Positions 1 to 7,760 of a stretch of DNA of 64,000 nucleotides are shown in pieces. The position numbers and the translations under genes were made by a program. The notes below the pieces were generated by a model that saw nothing but the letters and a program-made list of their open reading frames with translations, was not told the origin of the DNA and made no database searches. Each line of letters starts with the position of its first letter. Within the stretch, counting starts at the first letter, position 1. Location: assembly GCA_016936665.1 (NCBI GenBank), contig JAFGXI010000033.1, positions 1 to 64,000 of the forward strand. The letters run 5' to 3'. The stretch comes from Bacteroidales bacterium. GTDB lineage: Bacteria; Bacteroidota; Bacteroidia; Bacteroidales; JAFGXI01.

Positions 1-82
1 GGGAAGATACCGAAGCGGTCAAACGGGGCAGACTGTAAATCTGTTGGCTCAGCCTTCGTAGGTTCGAATCCTGCTCTTCCCA
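1..82 (+). tRNA. tRNA-Tyr (GTA)
   Basis: Complete cloverleaf. The acceptor stem 1-7 pairs with 75-81, with discriminator A82. The anticodon stem 28-32 pairs with 40-44 around loop 33-39, with anticodon GTA at 35-37. The long variable arm is the class II shape expected of bacterial tRNA-Tyr. CCA is not encoded. It is followed 9 bases later by tRNA-Gly, so the two are probably cotranscribed; the transcript may begin before the window. Confidence 0.97.
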
Positions 83-91
83 CAAAATTAA

Positions 92-164
92 GCGGGTGTA
101 GCTCAGTTGGTAGAGCATCAGCCTTCCAAGCTGAGGGTCGCGAGTTCGAATCTCGTCGCCCGCT
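92..164 (+). tRNA. tRNA-Gly (TCC)
   Basis: Complete 73-base class I tRNA. The acceptor stem 92-98 pairs with 157-163 with one G-T wobble, and the discriminator is T164. The anticodon stem 118-122/130-134 encloses loop 123-129 with TCC at 125-127, which reads GGA/GGG glycine codons. CCA is not encoded. It lies between tRNA-Tyr and a strong terminator. Confidence 0.97.
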
Positions 165-167
165 CAA

Positions 168-197
168 AATCATCAGCAATTGCTGATGATTTTTTTT
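168..197 (+). terminator. Rho-independent terminator of the tRNA operon
   Basis: A perfect 26-base palindrome at 168-193 is followed at once by a T run to about 197. It lies 4 bases after tRNA-Gly, where the tRNA transcript should end. Confidence 0.85.
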
Positions 198-252
198 ATA
201 ACATTACTCTGTATTTTTCGTATTCTTTTGATATTACTAACAAAACTACGAG

Positions 253-2231
253 ATGTTTATTGACGATCTTAAGATTTTACTTATTGATAGTAATTTCGAA
301 ACCAGAAATTTAATTAAAAATATTGTTGAGTGTATCGATGACGATTATGAGGTGACTTGTATTGAAACGGCACATCAAGCCATAAACATTATAAAAGAGT
401 CTCCCGATTACCACAAATGTATCTTTTGCAATTATAATCTTCCCGATTCCGATGGACTGAAATTTTTAGAAGAACTTAAAACCTGGCATACCAGCTCTAT
501 AATAGCAATTTACGACGATGAACCTAGCTACAAGAAAGCAATTAGTTTAATAAAAGATGGCGCTTTTGATTATTTCTCTACGACAGAAATTTCCAGTAAA
601 AAATAGATAAAGTCATCTCATCTGTTTTTAGAAAACTGATCCTTGATAACGAAAAAAAAGATTATTAAAAAAAAATCCGAGAAAAAGACAAAACGATAAA
701 AGCAATCACTAAATCTTCCCCTAACATTATTTATGTATACAATATCGATGAAGACGAAGTGATATTCAATAATCGTAATCTTTTTGAATATCTTGGCTAT
801 AAAAATACCGATTTTAAAAATCAAAGCAAGATTATCGAACACATTGGTGAATTGATGAATCAGAAAGAATTTATTGCTTTGCAAACGCATAACGAAAAAG
901 TATTTCAGAGTAAAAAAAATAAAACTTTCGATTTTGAATTCAGATTAAAAAATAAACATAACGAATGGCAATGGTTTTTAAGAAAAGACCTTGTTTTTAA
1001 AAGAGATTTAGAAGGGACCCCAAGCGAAATATTAGTTACGATCTCTGATATTAGTAAGGTGAAAGAAGCAGAAGAAAAACGCCAAATAGCGAAAATCGAA
1101 GCCGAGAAATCTGCTAAAATTAAAGCAGAATTTCTGTCAAACATGAGCCATGAGATTAGAACACCGATGAATGCTATTATTGGGTTATCTGAAATTATTT
1201 TAAACGAAAAACTCGAAGAAGATGTGGAAGATAATATGAATTCAATTTTACAATCAGCTCAAAATTTACTTGTAATAATTAATGATATACTTGACCTATC
1301 GAAACTCGAAGCTGGTAAAATGAAAATTGAAAGTATTCCTTTCAATTTAACCTAACTGATTAATCATATATACAAAATCATACTTCCTAAAACAAAGGAA
1401 AAAGGAATCAACTTTAGCTACTACATAGATCAAAACATTGAAACAAGTTTAATTGGCGATCCTTTCAGGCTTAATCAGATTCTTTTAAACATTTTAAGTA
1501 ATGCAATAAAATTTACAGACAATGGTTCGGTTGAACTTAATATTGATCTCATTAAAAAGAACGATAATTCTTGCTGTATTTCATTTACTGTAAAGGATAC
1601 CGGGTTAGGTATTCCAAAGAGTAAACAGAAAAAAATTTTTGAAAGTTTCACGCAAGCCGACCTTTCAACTACGAGAAATTATGGAGGAACTGGATTGGGA
1701 TTAACCATTACAAAACATTTAGTACAGTTAATTAATGGTAAGATTAAGCTAGAAAGCGAAGAAGGTAAAGGCACAAGCTTCTCAATCGATGTTGAGTTCG
1801 AAATAGCTAAAGAAGAGATATTGAAAGAAGTTGAACAAGATGTAGAAGAAAACCTAAAAGGCTATGCCATTTTAGTTGTTGAAGACAATTTAGTCAATCA
1901 AAAAGTTATTGGCCAAATATTAAAAAATTGGCAGGCCAATTATTGTATCTCCAATCATGGAGGGCAAGCACTTGATCTATTAAAAGATAACGATTATGAT
2001 CTAATATTAATGGATTTACAAATGCCCGTTTTAGATGGTTTTGAAACAAGAAAAAAGATAAGAAATAATAAAAATTATCAACATGTTAAAAATATTCCAA
2101 TAATAGCCTTAACAGCCGATGCTTTTGTTGAGACAAAAAACAAGGTGTTTAAAAACCAAATGAATGATTATGTAAGTAAACCATTCAATAGGTTGGAATT
2201 AAACACCAAAATCAAACGTCTTGTAAAGTAG
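253..2231 (+). pseudogene. Broken hybrid histidine kinase (REC-PAS-HisKA-HATPase-REC)
   Basis: Pieces of one hybrid sensor kinase lie in order. The first is a receiver-like domain (253 to about 600). Next come a PAS domain (about 700-1060), HisKA with an intact H-box SNMSHEIRTPMNAIIG (about 1130-1340), and an HATPase domain with N-box NILSNAIKF, G1 DTGLGI and G2 GGTGLGL (about 1400-1800). A C-terminal receiver follows with DLILMDLQMPVLDG and the SKPF lysine (about 1860-2230). The frame is lost three times. A one-base shift in the A-rich stretch near 598-606 moves from frame 1 to frame 3. In-frame TAA codons follow at 666-668 and 1353-1355, with homology continuing past each. Two stops are substitutions rather than homopolymer slips, so decay is likelier than sequencing error. 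The first receiver also has Asn where the phospho-acceptor Asp should be and lacks the conserved Lys. It converges on the Sia/ABC operon with a 4-base gap. Confidence 0.85.
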
Positions 2232-2235
2232 AATA

Positions 2236-2685
2236 TTATTTGTTTACCAAAGATAATATCCCTACAGCGCAACCTTCTTTACCGTCTTCGAATGAAATTA
2301 ATACTTTATACACTCCAGTCTTTGGGCAAATAAAATCGAATGAAGGATAATGCTTCTTAGTTTTAGAAAAATAAGAAGTTCCTAACAGCTTATCTTTGTC
2401 GTACAACTGCAAAATTGCTTGCCCTTCAAACTCTTCTGCGTTACAAATATTAAAGCGATAATGGTTTCCTTTATTTAAAAGGAGAGAGAAGCGTGCAACT
2501 GGCATTTGTTGTCCACTTTCGTGAGCTTGTAAACGAGCTCTCAATTCTTTCAAATAAGTTGCATCATCGCTTAATTTCGCACTACATACGGTTACTAAAG
2601 AACTGTTACATTGTGCTTTAACTTCGTTGCTAACAAATAACGAAAGAATCGGTATTAGTAATATTAAAAAATGCTTTTTCATCAA
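2236..2685 (-). CDS. Small secreted protein of the ABC cassette (copy A)
   Basis: 149 residues with a clear Sec signal peptide ending near KAQ (about residues 1-25). The mature protein is Cys-rich. Its second half has an RFNIC-AEEFEG motif, then a YDKDKLLGTSYF stretch and a DFICPKTGVY stretch. This pattern recurs in the protein at 61683-62102 (YRIVAC-GAQEG, YDREKNLLFT, WDFKIKNTV), so the two are paralogs. The fold looks like a small beta-sandwich of the pre-peptidase C-terminal or carbohydrate-binding kind, but I recognise no named family. It is the last gene of the minus-strand operon, 16 bases after the lipoprotein. It probably acts in the periplasm or at the outer membrane with the lipoprotein and ABC exporter; this role is inferred from position only. 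Confidence 0.8.
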   Translation of the reverse strand: MMKKHFLILLIPILSLFVSNEVKAQCNSSLVTVCSAKLSDDATYLKELRARLQAHESGQQMPVARFSLLLNKGNHYRFNICNAEEFEGQAILQLYDKDKLLGTSYFSKTKKHYPSFDFICPKTGVYKVLISFEDGKEGCAVGILSLVNK

Positions 2686-2701
2686 CTCTATGTTCTATCA
2701 A

Positions 2702-3628
2702 TTAGTACTTTATAACAAAGTTTCTTAATTCTTCTATTGTTTTAATAATTTCCACTAACTGTTCATCTGTCATTTTTACAGTAGATTTTTGGTTAGAAAC
2801 TGCCATTAAAACACCGTCTACTTCAACCATTTCGGCTTCGCCTTCTTCTACAACAATTTCAACTTTCGATAAGGCCGTGTTCACCTTTTCTAGCTCAGTT
2901 ATAAGATCAAAAAATCTCTTATCTTTTTTATAATGATTAAGAATAATCAACAACTGTTCCAAAACGATTCCTTGCTCTCCGATTCTTTCTTTAATTGTTG
3001 CATTATCGTTTTCTTTAACAACTTGAGTGGCTAAGAAAATACCCTCGATCCAAACACCAGTAACCAATAGTGCGCTAATATCGCTACGGTTATTTTCTCT
3101 TAAATAAGAATCCATTTTATCGAAAGAGCTAACAGAAATGTACATTAAAGAATCGATATTTTCGCTGTTAGTTGCTAAACGTTTAAGTGTTTCGAAATTA
3201 AAAAATTGCCCAACTTTAAGTTCATCTGAAAGTTCTTTAATTGCTGTTATATAATTTAATACAGCTCCGGTTTTGTTGTACATGTTTAAATACCCCATAT
3301 CGGCACCTAAAACACCTAGATTCAAAGCTTGTTTGAAATTGGTATTGAACTCGTCAATGTTATCGGTTGGTGATAAAAATTTATAGTTAAATTCAATTCC
3401 TTCGTCCTTTAATAACGCAGACATTTCAACTGGTGAAGAAATGTTTTGTATTATTTCATCCATAGCTTCTTTATCGAGTTGCAACGACATATCGTCGTCT
3501 TGCAAAAGTGAGTCTGGAACTTCAAATGTATCGCTAGACGTGTTTTCGTTTTTGTTTGTATTATCGGAACTACAAGAAAACAGCAGTGCTGTAGTGGCAA
3601 ACACCAACAAATAGTTTTTAAATTTCAT
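2702..3628 (-). CDS. Cassette lipoprotein (copy A)
   Basis: 308 residues. The N-terminus is a lipoprotein signal with lipobox LLFSC (Cys19), followed by a polar Asn/Ser/Thr linker. The body is helical and shares two strong blocks with the lipoprotein at 60756-61670: ALNLGVLGADMGYLNM (residues 101-116) against ALNLGVYGADLAYLNM, and VTGVWIEGIF against ITGGWIESLF, plus an RIGEQ/RLGEQ element. The two are therefore paralogs. It overlaps the 3' end of the ABC transporter gene by 11 bases, which suggests translational coupling. I recognise no named family. A membrane-anchored envelope partner of the exporter is the simplest reading. It has no visible catalytic motif. Confidence 0.85.
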   Translation of the reverse strand: MKFKNYLLVFATTALLFSCSSDNTNKNENTSSDTFEVPDSLLQDDDMSLQLDKEAMDEIIQNISSPVEMSALLKDEGIEFNYKFLSPTDNIDEFNTNFKQALNLGVLGADMGYLNMYNKTGAVLNYITAIKELSDELKVGQFFNFETLKRLATNSENIDSLMYISVSSFDKMDSYLRENNRSDISALLVTGVWIEGIFLATQVVKENDNATIKERIGEQGIVLEQLLIILNHYKKDKRFFDLITELEKVNTALSKVEIVVEEGEAEMVEVDGVLMAVSNQKSTVKMTDEQLVEIIKTIEELRNFVIKY

Positions 3629-6600
3629 TTTTTCTTTTTTTTATAAAATTAGTAAAAAATCGACCAAGTTTCATATATCTTGACCATTCAACTTTTTCAC
3701 TTAATATCAACAATCGGCCTAAAGCGTTATAATATAAAGTTATGTAGAAAATGATTGTCATAATCCAAACGACGATCAAGTTAAAATTAAAGGTATTGTA
3801 AAATTTTCCAGCAAAATATTTATGAGGAGCATAAAAATGTGATCTAAAATTGAAATATCCATCATCACTCCTAGGTTCCATAAATATTGGATCTATTTGC
3901 TGAATAAGATTATTGTTGTATCTGATAAATTGATTCTTTTCGTATATGTTTTTCACAATATCGGCTACTGCATCATTTCTATAATCATCTTTTACCCTTT
4001 TATAGAGTTCCGGATTGTGTTCCATTGCCCAAGCTATGATTTGTTCTTTTTTACCATTTGCTTTCGAAAATAAATTACTATAATGTGTATTTAATTCTTC
4101 AATATACGATTTCGATAAAAAGGTAATAAAAATAGTTAATGAATCACGTTGTAATTTACTAACAAACTGATCAATAGGAAATTGAGGTAATACATGGTGT
4201 TGTTTAGTGAATTCATTTTTAAGTAAATTTAAATCATTTTCTACTTTTTCTATAACTTCAGGATCCGTTGATTTGGCATTATTATAACAAAAATCTAATT
4301 TTTCTTTTAGTTCTGGTAAATAATAAATCTGTTTATAATTAGCAACACTTTCTTCTTGATCGATATTATAAAACTGTTTCTCATAGGCATTATTTACAAA
4401 CTGATTAACCATTAGTGCTTCGTACGCCCATTTCGAAGCCATAAATTCGGCTATTACAGGTACTTTTTCTACGGTTCCGATGCTCCTATTCAATTTATCG
4501 AAACTAAACATAGCTCCTCCTAAAATCATTTGAGGTATTAGAATAAGAGGAATCATAATATAAATAGTGACAACAGAGTTGAAAGCAGCCGAAATATTCA
4601 GGCCTATAATATTTGCAAATGCTGCCGTTGTAAATAATACCAACCAGTACTCTAGGAGCATTCCTTTTACACCCAAAATAAAATTTCCGATGAGTACAAA
4701 AAGAAACATTTGAATAGCCGACAAAACGAACAAAATTGCAATTTTCGAAAGCAAATACGACGATCGGCTTAAGTTTAAGAACTTTTCACGTTTTAATATT
4801 TTTCGATCTTTAAAAATTTCTTCGGCACTTACTGTTAAACCTAAAAACAAGGCAACAACAATGGTCATAAAAATATAAGGAGGAATATTTTCGTTTTCTC
4901 TAAAAATGTAATTAGTAGAGTGCGGATCGGCAATATATCTGATAATATACGAGAGAATGAATGCTAACAATGGAGCTTCAAGCAAATTCATAATTATATA
5001 TTGCATATTGCTTACTTTAGATAAAAAGTCGCGCTTGCCGTATATAAAAATTTGTTTGAACCATGCCGGGATGCTTAAACTCTTTGGTGGTTTCTCCTTA
5101 ACAGTTTCAACGCTTTCGGTTTGGAATTCTGTTTTATAAAACTGTGCCCAAGTTTCGGGCAATACTTTTCGCTTTTCTTGGTAGCGACCATATTCGTCTA
5201 CTACCTTTGCTTCGATGATGTTAAAAATTAATTCCGGATTAACATTTCCACAAACTCTACATTCGCCAATGTCGCTGTTCACTTGTGAGTCGAGGCGTTT
5301 AAAATACATTACAGCCTCTACAGGATTGCCCGAATATATCAGATACCCACCCGTATCGAGTATGATCATTCTATCGAACATTTTATATATGTCGGACGAT
5401 GGTTGGTGGATGACAACAAAAATTAATTTTCCTTTTAAACTTAACTCTCGAAGCAAGTCCATCACATTTTCCGAATCGCGAGAAGACAATCCGGATGTTG
5501 GTTCATCGACAAATAAGACCGATGGCTCTCTAATTAATTCTAAAGCAATATTGAGCCTTTTTCTTTGTCCCCCACTTATCAATTGATTTAATGGGCTTCC
5601 TACTTTTAAATGTCTACGTTCGAATAGCCCTAAAGATCTTAAAGTCTTTTCTACTAAACCATCGATAGTTTGATTGTCGAGGTCTTTAAAACATAATTTG
5701 GCGTTGTAAAATAAATTTTGGTAGACTGTCAGTTCTTCAATAAGAAGATCGTCTTGAGGAATGTAACCAATAACGCCTTCTAACTCTTCTTTATCTTTAA
5801 AGAGATCGTAACCATTAATTAGGACTTGGCCGTCGGATGGGTTTCTCAGGCCGGCTAAGACATTCATTAATGTTGTTTTACCGGCTCCACTCGCACCCAT
5901 AATTCCCACGAGCTTACCGTGTTTTTCTTCGATGTTTACTGCTCTAAGCCCATAGTTACCATTGGGAAACTGGAACCAAATATTTTTAGCTTGAAACGAC
6001 AAGCTAACTTCTGATGTATCGCGCATGAACTTAGCAATAACATCGCTATAGTATAGCGGTTTTCCTTTCGGTAAACGTACTGTACTACCATTTGCAAACA
6101 AATAGATTCTATCTTTAACAAGAGGGAGACCATTTATCAGTACCGAATTATTTCCGTTGTATTTTACAAAATACAAATCGGAACTTTCTATTCGTAATAC
6201 AGATATATTACCTTCGAATCCAATAACTTTTATTATGTGTTTATCATGAGATTCGTTGGCGGTATCTTCAAACACAAGAATATTTTCGGAAGAAGTGGAT
6301 TCTGGATCTTCGGTAACATATTTTCTAATATCATCAATTTCATTTTTATGAATATTAAAAACTTCTGCTACAGTAGCAATGATGGCCATTCTTTGGTCTG
6401 TAAACTTTTTATCGGCATTAACCAATTCGTAAACCCTAACTAAAACCACTATTTTCTGCTTTTGCGAAAGTGTTTTGTTAATTTTTTTGGCAATACCTAA
6501 TGTTTTAACAGAGTCTCCAACAGCGGTTAATTGTCCGCTACTTTCTTCTTCTCGTTCTCTAAGTCGGCTGGTTTTTTTCTGTGATTGGGCTTTTTTATCG

Positions 6601-6752
6601 AATAAATCCATGTAGGCATCAACGTCGTGTTCGCCAAGTTGCTGTTTTAAAAAAGTCTTGACGTACGTTCGTTCAGTCTCTTCTGCACCACCATCTTGTT
6701 TTGCAATGATGGCAAAGAGCTGCATTAATGCCTTGAGTATTTCTTCGCTCAT
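3618..6752 (-). CDS. TerB/FHA-like ABCG-type exporter (copy A)
   Basis: 1044 residues. Residues about 1-150 form two helical blocks resembling TerB-like domains. Residues about 170-235 form a beta-rich segment like an FHA or phosphopeptide-binding sandwich (VLINGLPLVKDRIYLFANGS). The nucleotide-binding domain carries Walker A GASGAGKT (286-293), signature ISGGQ (392-396) and Walker B VLFVDEPTSG (about 412-421). It is followed by an unusual CxxCGNVNPE element (Cys498, Cys501). The ABC2-type membrane part starts near 580, has about six helices and has a large insert (about 770-990) before the last helix. Domain order NBD then TM matches the ABCG/WHITE class, and one polypeptide is a half-transporter expected to dimerise. 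The start keeps the MSEEILKALMQLFAIIA block that is matched in the copy at 62157. The substrate is unknown. Confidence 0.9.
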   Translation of the reverse strand: MSEEILKALMQLFAIIAKQDGGAEETERTYVKTFLKQQLGEHDVDAYMDLFDKKAQSQKKTSRLREREEESSGQLTAVGDSVKTLGIAKKINKTLSQKQKIVVLVRVYELVNADKKFTDQRMAIIATVAEVFNIHKNEIDDIRKYVTEDPESTSSENILVFEDTANESHDKHIIKVIGFEGNISVLRIESSDLYFVKYNGNNSVLINGLPLVKDRIYLFANGSTVRLPKGKPLYYSDVIAKFMRDTSEVSLSFQAKNIWFQFPNGNYGLRAVNIEEKHGKLVGIMGASGAGKTTLMNVLAGLRNPSDGQVLINGYDLFKDKEELEGVIGYIPQDDLLIEELTVYQNLFYNAKLCFKDLDNQTIDGLVEKTLRSLGLFERRHLKVGSPLNQLISGGQRKRLNIALELIREPSVLFVDEPTSGLSSRDSENVMDLLRELSLKGKLIFVVIHQPSSDIYKMFDRMIILDTGGYLIYSGNPVEAVMYFKRLDSQVNSDIGECRVCGNVNPELIFNIIEAKVVDEYGRYQEKRKVLPETWAQFYKTEFQTESVETVKEKPPKSLSIPAWFKQIFIYGKRDFLSKVSNMQYIIMNLLEAPLLAFILSYIIRYIADPHSTNYIFRENENIPPYIFMTIVVALFLGLTVSAEEIFKDRKILKREKFLNLSRSSYLLSKIAILFVLSAIQMFLFVLIGNFILGVKGMLLEYWLVLFTTAAFANIIGLNISAAFNSVVTIYIMIPLILIPQMILGGAMFSFDKLNRSIGTVEKVPVIAEFMASKWAYEALMVNQFVNNAYEKQFYNIDQEESVANYKQIYYLPELKEKLDFCYNNAKSTDPEVIEKVENDLNLLKNEFTKQHHVLPQFPIDQFVSKLQRDSLTIFITFLSKSYIEELNTHYSNLFSKANGKKEQIIAWAMEHNPELYKRVKDDYRNDAVADIVKNIYEKNQFIRYNNNLIQQIDPIFMEPRSDDGYFNFRSHFYAPHKYFAGKFYNTFNFNLIVVWIMTIIFYITLYYNALGRLLILSEKVEWSRYMKLGRFFTNFIKKRKNEI

Positions 6753-6765
6753 TTAATCTGCCCCA

Positions 6766-7146
6766 CTAGTCTTCGTATGGAATTTGTTCGAAAGGGACTT
6801 CAACAATATCTGCATATTCTTCGCCAGCTTCTTCCATGTCTTCATCGTCTTCGGGGTAATACCATTTTACAAGTATTTCTTTACCGTTTTCAAACATTTC
6901 TTCGAGCTTTAACAAGATATCTAAAATTAATTTTGAAGATGCTGTATTGAAGTATTCCAATTTAAAACCGAAAGTCATTTTATCGTTTGAACTATCGGCA
7001 AAATTATCTAGCCAATCTAATACAGGATCGTAGAACGCACCTACGTCTTCTGGCATCGAACGACCCGAAATTTGGAATATTTCGTTTTCGACATCTAATA
7101 TTACAGTTGGCGTATCATCTGTACCTTGAATTTTAATTACGTCCAT
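6766..7146 (-). CDS. SiaC-family switch protein (DUF1987)
   Basis: 126 residues, full length for DUF1987. The hallmarks are TDDTPTVILD, ISGRSMPED and FKLEYFNTASSKLILDIL. In Pseudomonas aeruginosa SiaC, the kinase SiaB phosphorylates Thr68 and the phosphatase SiaA reverses it. Here Thr68 falls exactly in the EYFNTAS motif. In Pseudomonas, unphosphorylated SiaC activates the diguanylate cyclase SiaD. No GGDEF gene is in this window, and the next gene, 13 bases downstream, is the ABC exporter. It is 8 bases after the SiaB-type kinase gene. The fold is related to anti-sigma-factor antagonists. The partner in this organism is unknown; the exporter is a candidate. Confidence 0.92.
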   Translation of the reverse strand: MDVIKIQGTDDTPTVILDVENEIFQISGRSMPEDVGAFYDPVLDWLDNFADSSNDKMTFGFKLEYFNTASSKLILDILLKLEEMFENGKEILVKWYYPEDDEDMEEAGEEYADIVEVPFEQIPYED

Positions 7147-7154
7147 ATTATTAT

Positions 7155-7760
7155 CTATTTATTTGTTTCTCGTTCAATTCTTGATGTTAAAATAAAAAAA
7201 GATGCATTATCGTCGATATCTAAAAAATAATATTCTAAGGGATTGCCTGTTTTTTTAGCAATGTCGATAAAACCTAAGCCTGCACCTTGTTTATCTGACA
7301 AAGTTCCATTCTTTATTTGCTCTTTGTGTAGTTTTTTTAAGCCATCTTTATCGAGGCTGTTAATTAGGTCTAAAGAGTTTTTCAACTCTTGTACCTTATC
7401 TCTAGCAATAACATTACCTGTTGTAACGCCATACTGATTTTGATTTTTATGAATTAAAAACACTCCTCGCTTTTCTTTGTGCACTCTACCCAAGTCGACT
7501 TCTTCTGCATGTTTACTGATATTTTGCAGACATTCAACCATAACATGAAAAACTTTTCGTTGTGTTGAACTCGACTCATCTTCTTTATCCATTGCGGATT
7601 CAGTTAATGAGGTAAACGCTTTAGTAATATCGTGAGTAATTTCTCCTTCGTAGACTAAACTGACGTCGTTGGTTTTCATCAGTTTATAAAACCTAAAAAC
7701 ATTATTAATAAAATTCTTTTCGTCCACCATGATGATAGTTCTATTTATTTTAAAATCCAA
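7155..7760 (-). CDS. SiaB-family protein kinase (DUF6272)
   Basis: 201 residues of the GHKL ATPase fold. The N-box lies in VMVECLQNISKHAE and the glycine-rich ATP-lid motif is GAGLGFIDIAKK, as in SiaB/SpoIIAB-like Ser/Thr kinases. The expected job is to phosphorylate the SiaC-family protein encoded immediately downstream. The chosen start overlaps the upstream phosphatase gene by 11 bases. An alternative Met at residue 11 (position 7730) would leave a 19-base gap and cannot be excluded. Kinase, switch protein and phosphatase sit together as in the siaABC locus, which makes this assignment firm. Confidence 0.88.
   Translation of the reverse strand: MDFKINRTIIMVDEKNFINNVFRFYKLMKTNDVSLVYEGEITHDITKAFTSLTESAMDKEDESSSTQRKVFHVMVECLQNISKHAEEVDLGRVHKEKRGVFLIHKNQNQYGVTTGNVIARDKVQELKNSLDLINSLDKDGLKKLHKEQIKNGTLSDKQGAGLGFIDIAKKTGNPLEYYFLDIDDNASFFILTSRIERETNK

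Noticed and set aside
618..890. Minus-strand 90-residue frame
   Set aside because: It is antisense to the PAS region of the broken kinase, whose homology on the plus strand is clear; the frame is low-complexity Phe/Ile.
606..2231. Recoding (stop readthrough) in the kinase gene
   Set aside because: TAA is the normal stop of most genes here, no recoding signal is seen, and a frameshift is also needed. Decay explains all three lesions.
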